Below, piece after piece: positions 1 to 6,093 of a stretch of DNA of 10,569 nucleotides (positions are counted from its first letter, which is position 1; the number at the start of each line of letters is the position of its first letter). A model generated the notes under the pieces. That model made no database searches, was not told the origin of the DNA, and saw nothing but the letters and a program-made list of their open reading frames with translations. This stretch comes from Flavobacteriaceae bacterium (GTDB lineage: Bacteria; Bacteroidota; Bacteroidia; Flavobacteriales; Flavobacteriaceae), in contig WGDF01000312.1 of assembly GCA_015493405.1 (NCBI GenBank), forward strand, positions 1 through 10,569, in the 5' to 3' direction. The translations under genes and the position numbers were made by a program.

Positions 1-25
1 CGCTATTCAGTTGCGCCACGCGGGC
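1..25 (-). tRNA. 5' portion of a tRNA gene (partial, isotype unknown, possibly Arg)
   Basis: Read on the minus strand from base 25, the sequence fits the start of a tRNA: a 7-nt acceptor strand GCCCGCG, the linker TG (U8, G9), a D-stem GCGC, a D-loop AACTGAATA, and the first bases (GCG) of the returning D-stem before the window ends. The D-stem would close if the next base is C. The anticodon is outside the window. An AACTGRATAG D-loop is frequent in tRNA-Arg, so Arg is a guess. The usual GG of the D-loop reads GA here. It lies 46 bases downstream of yqeY on the same strand. Confidence 0.68.
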
Positions 26-71
26 TTATTAAGCTGCAAAAATATTGTTTTAAGCCGATTTAAACAAGCCT

Positions 72-518
72 TTAAGCTAATTTTTCTTTAACTATTTGCG
101 AAATCATCTTACCATCGGCTTTGCCGGCCATTTCTTTACCGGCCATTCCCATAACTTTACCCATATCTTTCATTGTTTTTGCACCGGTTTCTGCTATGAT
201 GCGATTGATTACAGCCTCAATATCTTCACGACTCATTTGTTCCGGCAAAAATTTTTCAATTATGGCAACTTGGTCCAGTTCGACTTGGGCTAAATCGGGA
301 CGGTTTTGTTGGGTGTAAATAGCAGCACTCTCGCGGCGTTGTTTAACCAATTTTTGTAATAGTTTCATTTCATCAGCTTCAGTAAGTCCTTCAGTTTTAC
401 CTTTTGTTTTTTCAAGTAAAATAGCCGATTTCACCGCCCGTAAAGCTTCCAAGGCCATCGTGTTTTTGGCTTTCATAGCTATTTTTAACTCGGTCATGAT
501 TTGTTGTTCTAAAGACAT
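72..518 (-). CDS. yqeY: GatB/YqeY domain protein
   Basis: This 148-residue protein belongs to the GatB/YqeY family, small proteins resembling the C-terminal helical tail of the amidotransferase subunit GatB, which contacts tRNA. The role of the free-standing form is not settled. Family features are the N-terminal MSLEQQIMTELKIAMKAKN, the segment LRAVKSAILLEKTK, a central RRESAAIY followed by FLPEQMSREDI, and the C-terminal MGKVMGMAGKEMAGKADG. The length is normal for the family. An ATG 17 codons upstream (base 569) is in frame, but its extra residues are Lys/Leu-rich and lie outside the family homology, so I take the start at 518. No Shine-Dalgarno is seen; the upstream region is A/T-rich. 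The gene follows ftsZ, a frequent neighbour in Bacteroidota, but is separated from it by a non-coding stretch with a terminator-like hairpin, so it probably has its own promoter. Confidence 0.93.
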   Translation of the reverse strand: MSLEQQIMTELKIAMKAKNTMALEALRAVKSAILLEKTKGKTEGLTEADEMKLLQKLVKQRRESAAIYTQQNRPDLAQVELDQVAIIEKFLPEQMSREDIEAVINRIIAETGAKTMKDMGKVMGMAGKEMAGKADGKMISQIVKEKLA

Positions 519-566
519 AAATAAATATTTTAAAATGAGGTATTTTTTTTCGATTAATTTGTTTTT

Positions 567-574
567 CAAATTTA
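567..574 (-). promoter_or_regulatory. possible Bacteroidota -7 promoter element for yqeY
   Basis: On the minus strand these bases read TAAATTTG, matching the TAnnTTTG -7 consensus known for Bacteroidota primary sigma factors. It lies about 48 bases upstream of the yqeY start and downstream of the hairpin at 702-733. No clear -33 TTTG partner is visible, and this consensus occurs often by chance in AT-rich DNA, so this is tentative. Confidence 0.28.
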
Positions 575-701
575 TAAAAAATACCGTTCTAATTCTAGGA
601 TTCTCTTTTAATTTTCGGGAAATGCAGTGTCATTATTAAAATTGAAGATTAAATATAACCTATCAAAATGCTTAAACTATTGTGTTTCTATTCTTTAGAA
701 A

Positions 702-733
702 AGACCTGATAGGTTAAAAAATCTGCCAGGTCT
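702..733 (-). terminator. terminator-like inverted repeat after ftsZ
   Basis: On the minus strand, arms AGACCTGGCAGATT and AACCTATCAGGTCT flank a 4-nt T loop. Seven outer pairs are perfect and most inner ones pair, with one wobble and two mismatches. The 3' arm runs into TTTTCT, as in an intrinsic terminator. It lies about 100 bases past the ftsZ stop and before yqeY. AGACCTG/CAGGTCT palindromes are, from memory, a common interspersed repeat in Bacteroidota, so this may be a repeat acting as a terminator. A further copy of the TGATAGGTT arm lies inverted at 657-665. Confidence 0.5.
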
Positions 734-834
734 GAGGCATTTTATAAACTAGAATGGCTCTTATGAAAATTAATACTGTTTATAAGATAAGAGGCATTCC
801 GCTTCCTGTTATTTATGCTATTCGTTTGTAACCA

Positions 835-2460
835 TTAATCGACATTGTCTTCTAAAAATGAATTGGTATCCCGTAGTTTGAAATTGCCCTCAGCATCCAT
901 TTCTATTTTATGAATCTCTTGTGATGATTTAGGACTTAAATCAACATCAATGCCTTTCTTTTTAAAAGCCGGTTCCTCTTTTTTGTCAATCTGAACATCT
1001 AATTTAGTCGTATAATTTTTGATGTAACTCTTTCTTTTTTTGCGTAAATTCAAAGCGAGTTCTATCGGCAATTCCGACAAATCATCGATGTCATCAAAAT
1101 TATTTTTTGATGGTTTTTCATCAAAATTGAACAAAAGCGGTTGTTCTATATTTTTTTCTTCTACTATTTTAGGCTGTCTTTCAGAATGATTGGTTTGTTT
1201 TTTATGAATCAATTTTAAATTGTCCTCATCATACAAGCCGGCATCATTGGTTACAGAATCTTTCGGTTCAATTTTGAAATCAAAAGCAAATTGCGTATTT
1301 CCGTAAGCATCTTTTTCAGTTATAATATCGGGATCAGTATTATTCAATGGTTCAATGAGGTTGTCCTGCTCTGTTGTTTCAGTTTCCGATACAGTAGTTT
1401 CAGGGGTGATATGACTACCATTTTCATCTTTTAACACATGCACTATTTTATCAGGTTCGGCATTTGAAATCAAATCTTGTTGATTTTTGTTGAATCCGGT
1501 AGCGATAATCGTTACGGAAATGGCTTCTCCTAAGTTTTCATCTTCACCAATTCCCATAATGACATCGGCACTGTTACCGGCTTCATTTTGGATAAAGTCG
1601 TTGATTTCACTGATTTCATCAATTGTAATTTCTTTATTGCCGGATAAAATGAGCAACAGCACATTTTTAGCCCCGGTAATTTTATTGTCATTGAGCAAGG
1701 GCGAATCCAAGGCATTGATAATAACTTCTTGACTTCGATTTTCGCCGGTGGCTTTAGCAGATCCCATAATGGCAGTGCCACTGTTTTCCAAGACGGTGTT
1801 GACATCTTTAAAATCGACATTAACAGTATAATTGCGTGTGATGACTTCGGCGATGCTTGTAGCAGCTGAGGCCAATACTTCATCTGATTTGGCAAAGGCT
1901 TCTTTATAAGTCAAATTGCCATAAATTTCGCGCAATTTGTTATTGTTAATAATGATCAGCGAATCGACATATTCACGTAGATTTTCAATACCTTTTTGGG
2001 CATAAACATTTCGTTTCTTACCTTCATAATTAAACGGACTGGTTACAATACCGACTGTTAAAATGCCCATTTCTTTGGCTAGTTTAGCTATGATGGGGGC
2101 TGCGCCGGTTCCGGTTCCCCCCCCCATACCGGCTGTTATAAATATCATTTTGGTATTATCTTCCAAGATACTTTTTATGGCAGACAGGTCTTCAATTGCT
2201 GCTTTTTCACCAATTTCGGGATTGGCGCCGGCACCCAAACCTTCGGTCAAGGATTTGCCTATTTGTATCTTAACCGGAATAGGACTTTTGGATAAATCTT
2301 GCGAATCGGTATTGACAACAACAAAATCGACATCTTTGATGCCTTTTTGATACATATAATTTACGGCATTTCCACCGCCACCGCCAACGCCTATGACTTT
2401 GATTACGTTTGATTTGTTTTTTTTCAAATCAAATTCCAAATTTAGATTAAAGTCGTTCAT
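835..2460 (-). CDS. ftsZ: Cell division protein FtsZ
   Basis: FtsZ is the tubulin-like GTPase that polymerises at midcell into the ring recruiting the division machinery. The 541-residue product shows the N-terminal glycine loop GVGGGGGNAV (about residue 24), the tubulin signature GGGTGTG at about 113-119, and the T7-loop motif NVDFKDV at about 214-220, whose aspartates complete the GTPase site of the next subunit. A long acidic, low-complexity linker runs from about residue 325 to 525. The last residues, LRDTNSFLEDNVD, form the C-terminal peptide that binds FtsA, in the form typical of Bacteroidota. An in-frame ATG at 2490 would add ten Lys-rich residues; I prefer 2460 because MNDFNLNLEFDL is a typical family N-terminus. 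No Shine-Dalgarno is present, only an A-rich leader. It follows ftsA by 55 bases. The signature motif is encoded over a run of nine G (2117-2125). Confidence 0.97.
   Translation of the reverse strand: MNDFNLNLEFDLKKNKSNVIKVIGVGGGGGNAVNYMYQKGIKDVDFVVVNTDSQDLSKSPIPVKIQIGKSLTEGLGAGANPEIGEKAAIEDLSAIKSILEDNTKMIFITAGMGGGTGTGAAPIIAKLAKEMGILTVGIVTSPFNYEGKKRNVYAQKGIENLREYVDSLIIINNNKLREIYGNLTYKEAFAKSDEVLASAATSIAEVITRNYTVNVDFKDVNTVLENSGTAIMGSAKATGENRSQEVIINALDSPLLNDNKITGAKNVLLLILSGNKEITIDEISEINDFIQNEAGNSADVIMGIGEDENLGEAISVTIIATGFNKNQQDLISNAEPDKIVHVLKDENGSHITPETTVSETETTEQDNLIEPLNNTDPDIITEKDAYGNTQFAFDFKIEPKDSVTNDAGLYDEDNLKLIHKKQTNHSERQPKIVEEKNIEQPLLFNFDEKPSKNNFDDIDDLSELPIELALNLRKKRKSYIKNYTTKLDVQIDKKEEPAFKKKGIDVDLSPKSSQEIHKIEMDAEGNFKLRDTNSFLEDNVD
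2117..2125 (-). repeat. nine-base G homopolymer inside the FtsZ GTPase motif
   Basis: Nine consecutive C on the plus strand give G9 on the coding strand, spanning codons for the glycines of GMGGGTGTG. It is an unusually long G run for AT-rich coding DNA and would be prone to slippage or miscalling. The frame is intact at nine. Confidence 0.95.
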
Positions 2461-2515
2461 AATTTTATTTTTTAATAATTTTTTATGCAATTCTCAGATC
2501 ATTTTTTTATGAATT

Positions 2516-3946
2516 TTATTCTAATTTTTTCAAAAAATCCATGACCGATTTATATATATTGAATTTGCGTTTTTCTTGTATTTTTTTGTTTTTTCTGACT
2601 GTTTCTTTTGGCTCATCTTCTACCTCTGCTGTTTCATCATTTGGTTCAACGGCCTTATTTTCAACTTGATTTTGGCTTTCCGATTCTTCTTCATATTCAT
2701 AGTATTCATAATTTCGTTTATCGGTCAGACCTTTCATCAATAAGCCGACAGCTGTAGCATACATCGGACTGATCAAATCGTCTTCGGTGCCACCGGCAAG
2801 ATGTTGTATGGGCTTGCCAACGCGGGTATATAAGCCGGTAATGAGATTGACCAATTGTGGTAAATGTTTGAGTTCGGCACCACCGCCCGTAAGTACGATG
2901 CCGCCCAGTAAGACCGGATCATTGCTGATTTCTTGATAGCGTTTGATCTCGGCATCTGCCAATTGTATGATTTCTTCGACGCGTGCTTTAATGATTCGTG
3001 AGATGCTTTTTAAGCTGATTTCAACAGGCGGTCTGCCGGGTAAACCTTGTATGGAGACAACTTCCATATCACTGTTTTCGGCGGGCCATGCCGAACCAAA
3101 CTTAACTTTAATTGCTTCGGCGTTGCGTTCTAAAACATAAATACCGTTGGCTAAATCTTTGGTAATAATGTTACCACCGTGAGGAATAATAGCAGTATGT
3201 CGGATAATATTGTTTTTAAAAATAGCGATGTCGGTTGTGCCACCGCCTATGTCAATTAGTACGGTACCCCCTTCTTTTTCTTCATCGACCAAGACAGATT
3301 CGGCAGAAGCCAATGGCTCTAAAGTAATATCTACAACTTCTAAATTAGCCATTTCAACACACCGAACCAGATTTTGAATGGATGCTACTTTGCCTACTAC
3401 GACGTGAAAATTAGCTTCCAAGCGTGTGCCTGCCATACCTATCGGTATTTCCGGAATATTACCTTCATCATCTACCTTAAATTCTTGTGGTAAAGCATGG
3501 ATAATTTTTTCCCCGGGTTCAACGTAAATCCTTTTAACCTGATTGATTAATTTGTCTATTTCTTCCGAAGTGATAATGCTTTCCGGATGTTCTCGCATAA
3601 TATATTCACTGGTTTGAATACTACGAATGTGCTGTCCTGCAATCCCCACAACCACTTTTTTGATGCGAATCTTGGCATTATATTCGGCTTTTTGTATGGC
3701 TTCATTTATCGCTTTGACTGTTTCGGTCAAATTAATAACGACGCCATTTTTGACCCCCTTGGTATTGGATGCCTTGCCATAGCCTAAGATTTCTACTTTT
3801 CCAAATTGGTTTTTGCGGCCTACAATGGCAACCACTTTGGTTGTGCCAATATCCAAGCCAACGACTTCAATACGTTCGTCTTGATCTCTAAATGGGGACG
3901 TTCTCGGCTGTTGTCCTTCGTCAATGTTAAAGTTTGATGTATTCAT
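2516..3946 (-). CDS. ftsA: Cell division protein FtsA
   Basis: FtsA is the actin-like ATPase that tethers FtsZ filaments to the cytoplasmic membrane. The 476-residue product has the phosphate-1 motif VVGLDIGTTKVVAIVG (about 28-43), the 1C subdomain typical of FtsA after it, the phosphate-2 motif LIDIGGGTTDIAIF, and a GGIVLTGGGAELK adenosine motif. After an acidic, low-complexity segment it ends in KFNIYKSVMDFLKKLE, which fits the amphipathic membrane-targeting helix of the family. Length is usual for Bacteroidota, longer than the enteric protein because of the C-terminal linker. The start at 3946 is chosen because AAGGA lies five bases upstream. The in-frame ATG at 3976 would overlap the end of ftsQ and add ten residues before the typical N-terminus. 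ftsQ ends 20 bases upstream and ftsZ follows, the standard ftsQ-ftsA-ftsZ order. Confidence 0.97.
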   Translation of the reverse strand: MNTSNFNIDEGQQPRTSPFRDQDERIEVVGLDIGTTKVVAIVGRKNQFGKVEILGYGKASNTKGVKNGVVINLTETVKAINEAIQKAEYNAKIRIKKVVVGIAGQHIRSIQTSEYIMREHPESIITSEEIDKLINQVKRIYVEPGEKIIHALPQEFKVDDEGNIPEIPIGMAGTRLEANFHVVVGKVASIQNLVRCVEMANLEVVDITLEPLASAESVLVDEEKEGGTVLIDIGGGTTDIAIFKNNIIRHTAIIPHGGNIITKDLANGIYVLERNAEAIKVKFGSAWPAENSDMEVVSIQGLPGRPPVEISLKSISRIIKARVEEIIQLADAEIKRYQEISNDPVLLGGIVLTGGGAELKHLPQLVNLITGLYTRVGKPIQHLAGGTEDDLISPMYATAVGLLMKGLTDKRNYEYYEYEEESESQNQVENKAVEPNDETAEVEDEPKETVRKNKKIQEKRKFNIYKSVMDFLKKLE

Positions 3947-3951
3947 AGCAT

Positions 3952-3956
3952 TCCTT
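3952..3956 (-). promoter_or_regulatory. ribosome binding site of ftsA
   Basis: AAGGA on the minus strand, within AAAAAGGA, sits five bases before the ATG at 3946. It stands out because the other genes here whose leaders I inspected (ftsZ, ftsQ, yqeY) lack a Shine-Dalgarno, as is usual in Bacteroidota. It decides the start of ftsA. Confidence 0.5.
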
Positions 3957-3966
3957 TTTACGGTAT

Positions 3967-4665
3967 TTATTTGCAAACGGCTTGATTTTCAAATCGTAAA
4001 TCTATTTGCCGGTATTTATTTTTTAGTTGTCTTTTTACCAAATAGGTATAAATGGCTTTGAGCTTATATAATTGCTCCGCTAGATTTTCTTTTAAATCTA
4101 TTTTTATATCTGCAGATAATTGGCCCGTTTTAAGCCAAATCCCATTATCCTTGATATGAATTTCTGATATAATGTCGTTTAAAAATTTATCTTGATTTAT
4201 TTTTTTTATCAAATTGATGATTTTATTTTTCTGTCCGGAATTGATAGAACCATACACCAAAACCACTTTTTCCGTGTAGTGGTCTGACAAAGGTTTTCTG
4301 ATACCATTTTCGTCCAAATAATAGGATGATGTATGGTCAAATATGCGCGCAATGGGGCGAAATTGATCTACTTCGGCAACCAAATGGCCATTTAAATCTT
4401 TATACACTTCGGCATTGCGGATGTAATCGTTTTGTTCAAGCGATTTTTCCAAACTGATAACATCTATTTTTTTTGAAGCACTATCCTTTATTTTTATCAA
4501 CTTTGCGACCTCCTTTGGCATAATAAAGGTTTTCGCCATCGGGTAAATATGCACTTGTGTTGCTTGTATTTTTTCTTTTCCGGCCAAAGCATCAAAATAG
4601 CTGCCCAATACAATTGTAAGGAGTATGATTGATATGGTTGCTATGATGAGAATGGTGTTTTTCAT
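3967..4665 (-). CDS. ftsQ: Cell division protein FtsQ
   Basis: FtsQ is a bitopic inner-membrane protein whose periplasmic domain links the early ring to the later divisome (FtsB and FtsL in other bacteria). This 232-residue protein has a single hydrophobic segment at about residues 4-24 and no cleavage site. A POTRA-like domain follows (about 37-105), including ISLEKSLEQNDYIRNAEVYKDLNG and EVDQFRPIARI. The beta domain after it contains SSYYLDENG, a common FtsQ motif. Sequence conservation in this family is weak, so the call leans on topology, the YLDENG motif and its place directly before ftsA. The start ATG at 4665 sits three bases downstream of a heptamer repeat array, with no Shine-Dalgarno, so the native leader appears to have been replaced by repeat sequence. 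murC would normally be expected just upstream and is absent. Confidence 0.92.
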   Translation of the reverse strand: MKNTILIIATISIILLTIVLGSYFDALAGKEKIQATQVHIYPMAKTFIMPKEVAKLIKIKDSASKKIDVISLEKSLEQNDYIRNAEVYKDLNGHLVAEVDQFRPIARIFDHTSSYYLDENGIRKPLSDHYTEKVVLVYGSINSGQKNKIINLIKKINQDKFLNDIISEIHIKDNGIWLKTGQLSADIKIDLKENLAEQLYKLKAIYTYLVKRQLKNKYRQIDLRFENQAVCK

Positions 4666-4668
4666 TTT

Positions 4669-4701
4669 AGATTTCAGATTTGCGATTTGCGATTTCAGAT
4701 T
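4669..4701. repeat. 7-bp tandem repeat next to the ftsQ start
   Basis: Four complete units and one partial unit of consensus [AC]GATTT[CG] are stacked without spacers. The array ends three bases before the ftsQ ATG, so a change in unit number would alter the translation initiation region. Confidence 0.85.
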
Positions 4702-4706
4702 GTTTT

Positions 4707-4734
4707 AAACCACATAAGGTACATAGGGACATAT
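4707..4734. repeat. short ACATA-rich degenerate tandem
   Basis: The segment contains ACATAAGGT, ACATAGGG and ACATAT in succession, a degenerate 8-9 bp periodicity. It resembles a CCACATAGG-type interspersed sequence I recall from Bacteroidota intergenic DNA; this was not searched. Confidence 0.5.
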
Positions 4735-4748
4735 AATGTTTTAGATTC

Positions 4749-4770
4749 GGTCACTGAGCTTACCAAAGTG
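4749..4770. repeat. GGTCACTGAGC-type interspersed repeat fragment
   Basis: GGTCACTGAGCTT followed by CAAAGTG closely resembles the GGTCACTGAGC...GAAGTG repeats I recall as frequent between genes in many bacteria. Only one copy is in the window, so repeat status rests on memory. Confidence 0.4.
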
Positions 4771-4839
4771 TCAGATTTATTTTATTTCATAGTTTATTCT
4801 TTTACCTAATATTTGTCTATTTATTCTATTTTGATTAAT

Positions 4840-4948
4840 GTCATTTCGACAGAGCGAACTTGTGAGCGACAAGAAATCTCAAATCATAATAAATCTTAAA
4901 AGAGATTCCTCGTCATCCCGACTTGCGTCGGGACTCTGTCGGAATGAC
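4840..4948. repeat. MITE-like inverted-repeat element (109 bp)
   Basis: Terminal arms GTCATTTCGACAGAG (4840-4854) and CTCTGTCGGAATGAC (4934-4948) match as inverted repeats at 14 of 15 positions. A second nested pair, AGAAATCTC (4872-4880) and GAGATTCCT (4902-4910), and a hairpin TCCCGAC-TTGC-GTCGGGA (4916-4933) lie inside. There is no coding capacity. The design fits a non-autonomous palindromic element, and the GTCATTTCGAC terminus is one I recall as very common in Bacteroidota. Target-site duplications are not evident. Confidence 0.75.
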
Positions 4949-4959
4949 AATTGCTTTTC

Positions 4960-5001
4960 ACTTATTACTTCGCACTTTCAACTTTTAATTTTCAACTCTC
5001 T
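4960..5001. repeat. degenerate 7-bp tandem repeat spanning the murG stop
   Basis: Six consecutive heptamers start with A and mostly read ACTTnnn (for example ACTTCGC, ACTTTCA, ACTTTTA). On the minus strand the array supplies the last murG codons (residues RELKIKS) and the TGA stop, so the MurG C-terminus appears to have been overwritten by the repeat. Confidence 0.75.
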
Positions 5002-6087
5002 AACAACATCATCCACAATTAACTTCGTAGCTTCCGGCATAGCCATTTTTTTAATATTTACACTTAAATTATTGGCGACTTCTTTATTTTCAAAAATCTC
5101 ATTTATCTTTTGCCATAATTCTTTTTTCATTTTTTTTTCCGGTAATAATATGGCAGCATCATTTTTAGCTAGTGCTTGTGCATTTTTGGTTTGATGATCC
5201 TCGGCTACATAAGGCGATGGTACCAAAATAACCGGTTTGCCTATTAAAGTCAGTTCGGATATGGTTCCGGCACCGGCTCTCGAAATAATCAAATCGGCAG
5301 CAGCATAAGCTTCAGGCATATTGCTTATAAACGGCATTATTTTTATCTGTTTGTCGCTCAGCTGTTTATATTGATCAAAATCATTTTTTCCTGTTTGCCA
5401 GATGATTTGATAATCTTTTTCTTTAATTTTTTCGATTATATTCATAATAGCATCATTTAACGGATGCGCGCCGAGACTGCCGCCAATAGACAATATCGTT
5501 TTTTTATCGGGGGCCAAATCGAATTTTTTTAAAGCGATATTGTGATCAATTTTTAAATTATGCAAATCTTGACGTATCGGATTACCTGTTTTTATAATTT
5601 TACGCGCTTCAAAAAAACGTTGCAATCCGTCATAAGCCGTATAAATTTTACGGGCTTTCTTGGCCAATAATTTATTGGTGATACCGGGGTATGAATTTTG
5701 TTCTTGAATAAAGGTCGGAATACCTTTTTGCTGTGCCGCATACAATACCGGACCACTGGCAAAACCGCCGGTACCGATAACAAAATCGGGTTTAAAATTT
5801 TTGACAATTTTTTTGGCTTTCCATATGCTTGATATAAGTTTAAATGGAAAACTGATATTTTTCCACATTTTTTTTCTGTTGATCCCCGAAATCCACAAAC
5901 CTTCAATCGGATAGCCGTTTGCCGGAATTTTCTCCATTTCCATACGACCTTTGGCACCTACAAATAGAATTTCGGCATCCGGATAGCGCCTTTTGATTTC
6001 GTTGGCAATAGATAGTGCCGGAAAAATATGTCCTCCGGTGCCTCCGCCACTTATAATTGCTTTGATATGTTTTTGGTCTTTCGTCAT
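4978..6087 (-). CDS. murG: UDP-GlcNAc:lipid I N-acetylglucosaminyltransferase MurG
   Basis: MurG adds GlcNAc from UDP-GlcNAc to lipid I, making lipid II on the inner face of the cytoplasmic membrane. The 369-residue GT-B fold protein has the N-domain glycine loop SGGGTGGHIFPALSIANEI (13-31), with the conserved His at 20, and a second loop GTGGFASGP (105-113) followed by QEQNSYPGITN. The C-domain donor-binding signature is RAGAGTISELTLIGKPVILV (270-289) followed by SPYVAEDHQ. Catalytic and donor-site motifs look intact. ATG 6087 starts six bases after the ftsW stop, indicating one transcript. The last seven residues, RELKIKS, are encoded by a heptamer repeat and are probably not ancestral, but they fall beyond the conserved fold. 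murC should follow and is missing. Confidence 0.97.
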   Translation of the reverse strand: MTKDQKHIKAIISGGGTGGHIFPALSIANEIKRRYPDAEILFVGAKGRMEMEKIPANGYPIEGLWISGINRKKMWKNISFPFKLISSIWKAKKIVKNFKPDFVIGTGGFASGPVLYAAQQKGIPTFIQEQNSYPGITNKLLAKKARKIYTAYDGLQRFFEARKIIKTGNPIRQDLHNLKIDHNIALKKFDLAPDKKTILSIGGSLGAHPLNDAIMNIIEKIKEKDYQIIWQTGKNDFDQYKQLSDKQIKIMPFISNMPEAYAAADLIISRAGAGTISELTLIGKPVILVPSPYVAEDHQTKNAQALAKNDAAILLPEKKMKKELWQKINEIFENKEVANNLSVNIKKMAMPEATKLIVDDVVRELKIKS

Positions 6088-6093
6088 TTTGTT

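Larger units (their letters stand above)
519..834. other. non-coding stretch between ftsZ and yqeY
   Basis: No credible gene is seen in these 316 bases. They hold the terminator-like palindrome (702-733), the inverted 9-mer AACCTATCA (657-665) that pairs with 707-715, a nested inverted 7-mer AAAATGC (665-671) with GCATTTT (737-743), and a possible -7 promoter element (567-574). The sequence nearer ftsZ (744-834) shows nothing I can name. Confidence 0.6.
4666..4977. other. repeat-filled gap at the expected position of murC
   Basis: No gene is credible here. In the usual Bacteroidota order a murC of roughly 450 codons lies between murG and ftsQ; none of its motifs occurs in these 312 bases in any frame I inspected. 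Instead the gap is largely repeat-like: a heptamer array next to ftsQ (4669-4701), a short ACATA-rich tandem (4707-4734), a GGTCACTGAGCTT segment (4749-4770), a 109-base inverted-repeat element (4840-4948), and a second heptamer array running over the murG stop (4960-5001). The unassigned part, about 4771-4839, is AT-rich with no clear structure. Confidence 0.75.

Noticed and set aside
1530..1895. Minus-strand frame of 121 codons inside ftsZ, and similar overlapping frames inside murG, murE and ftsA
   Set aside because: They lie inside well-supported genes in other frames and show no domain or plausible initiation context.
4916..4933. The TCCCGAC-GTCGGGA hairpin as an intrinsic terminator for murG
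   Set aside because: No U-rich tract follows on the minus-strand transcript, and it is nested within a larger inverted-repeat element.
4838..5194. Plus-strand open frame of 118 codons over the murG end and the repeat gap
   Set aside because: It starts in the inverted-repeat element and runs antisense through murG; its composition is typical of antisense frames and no family is recognisable.
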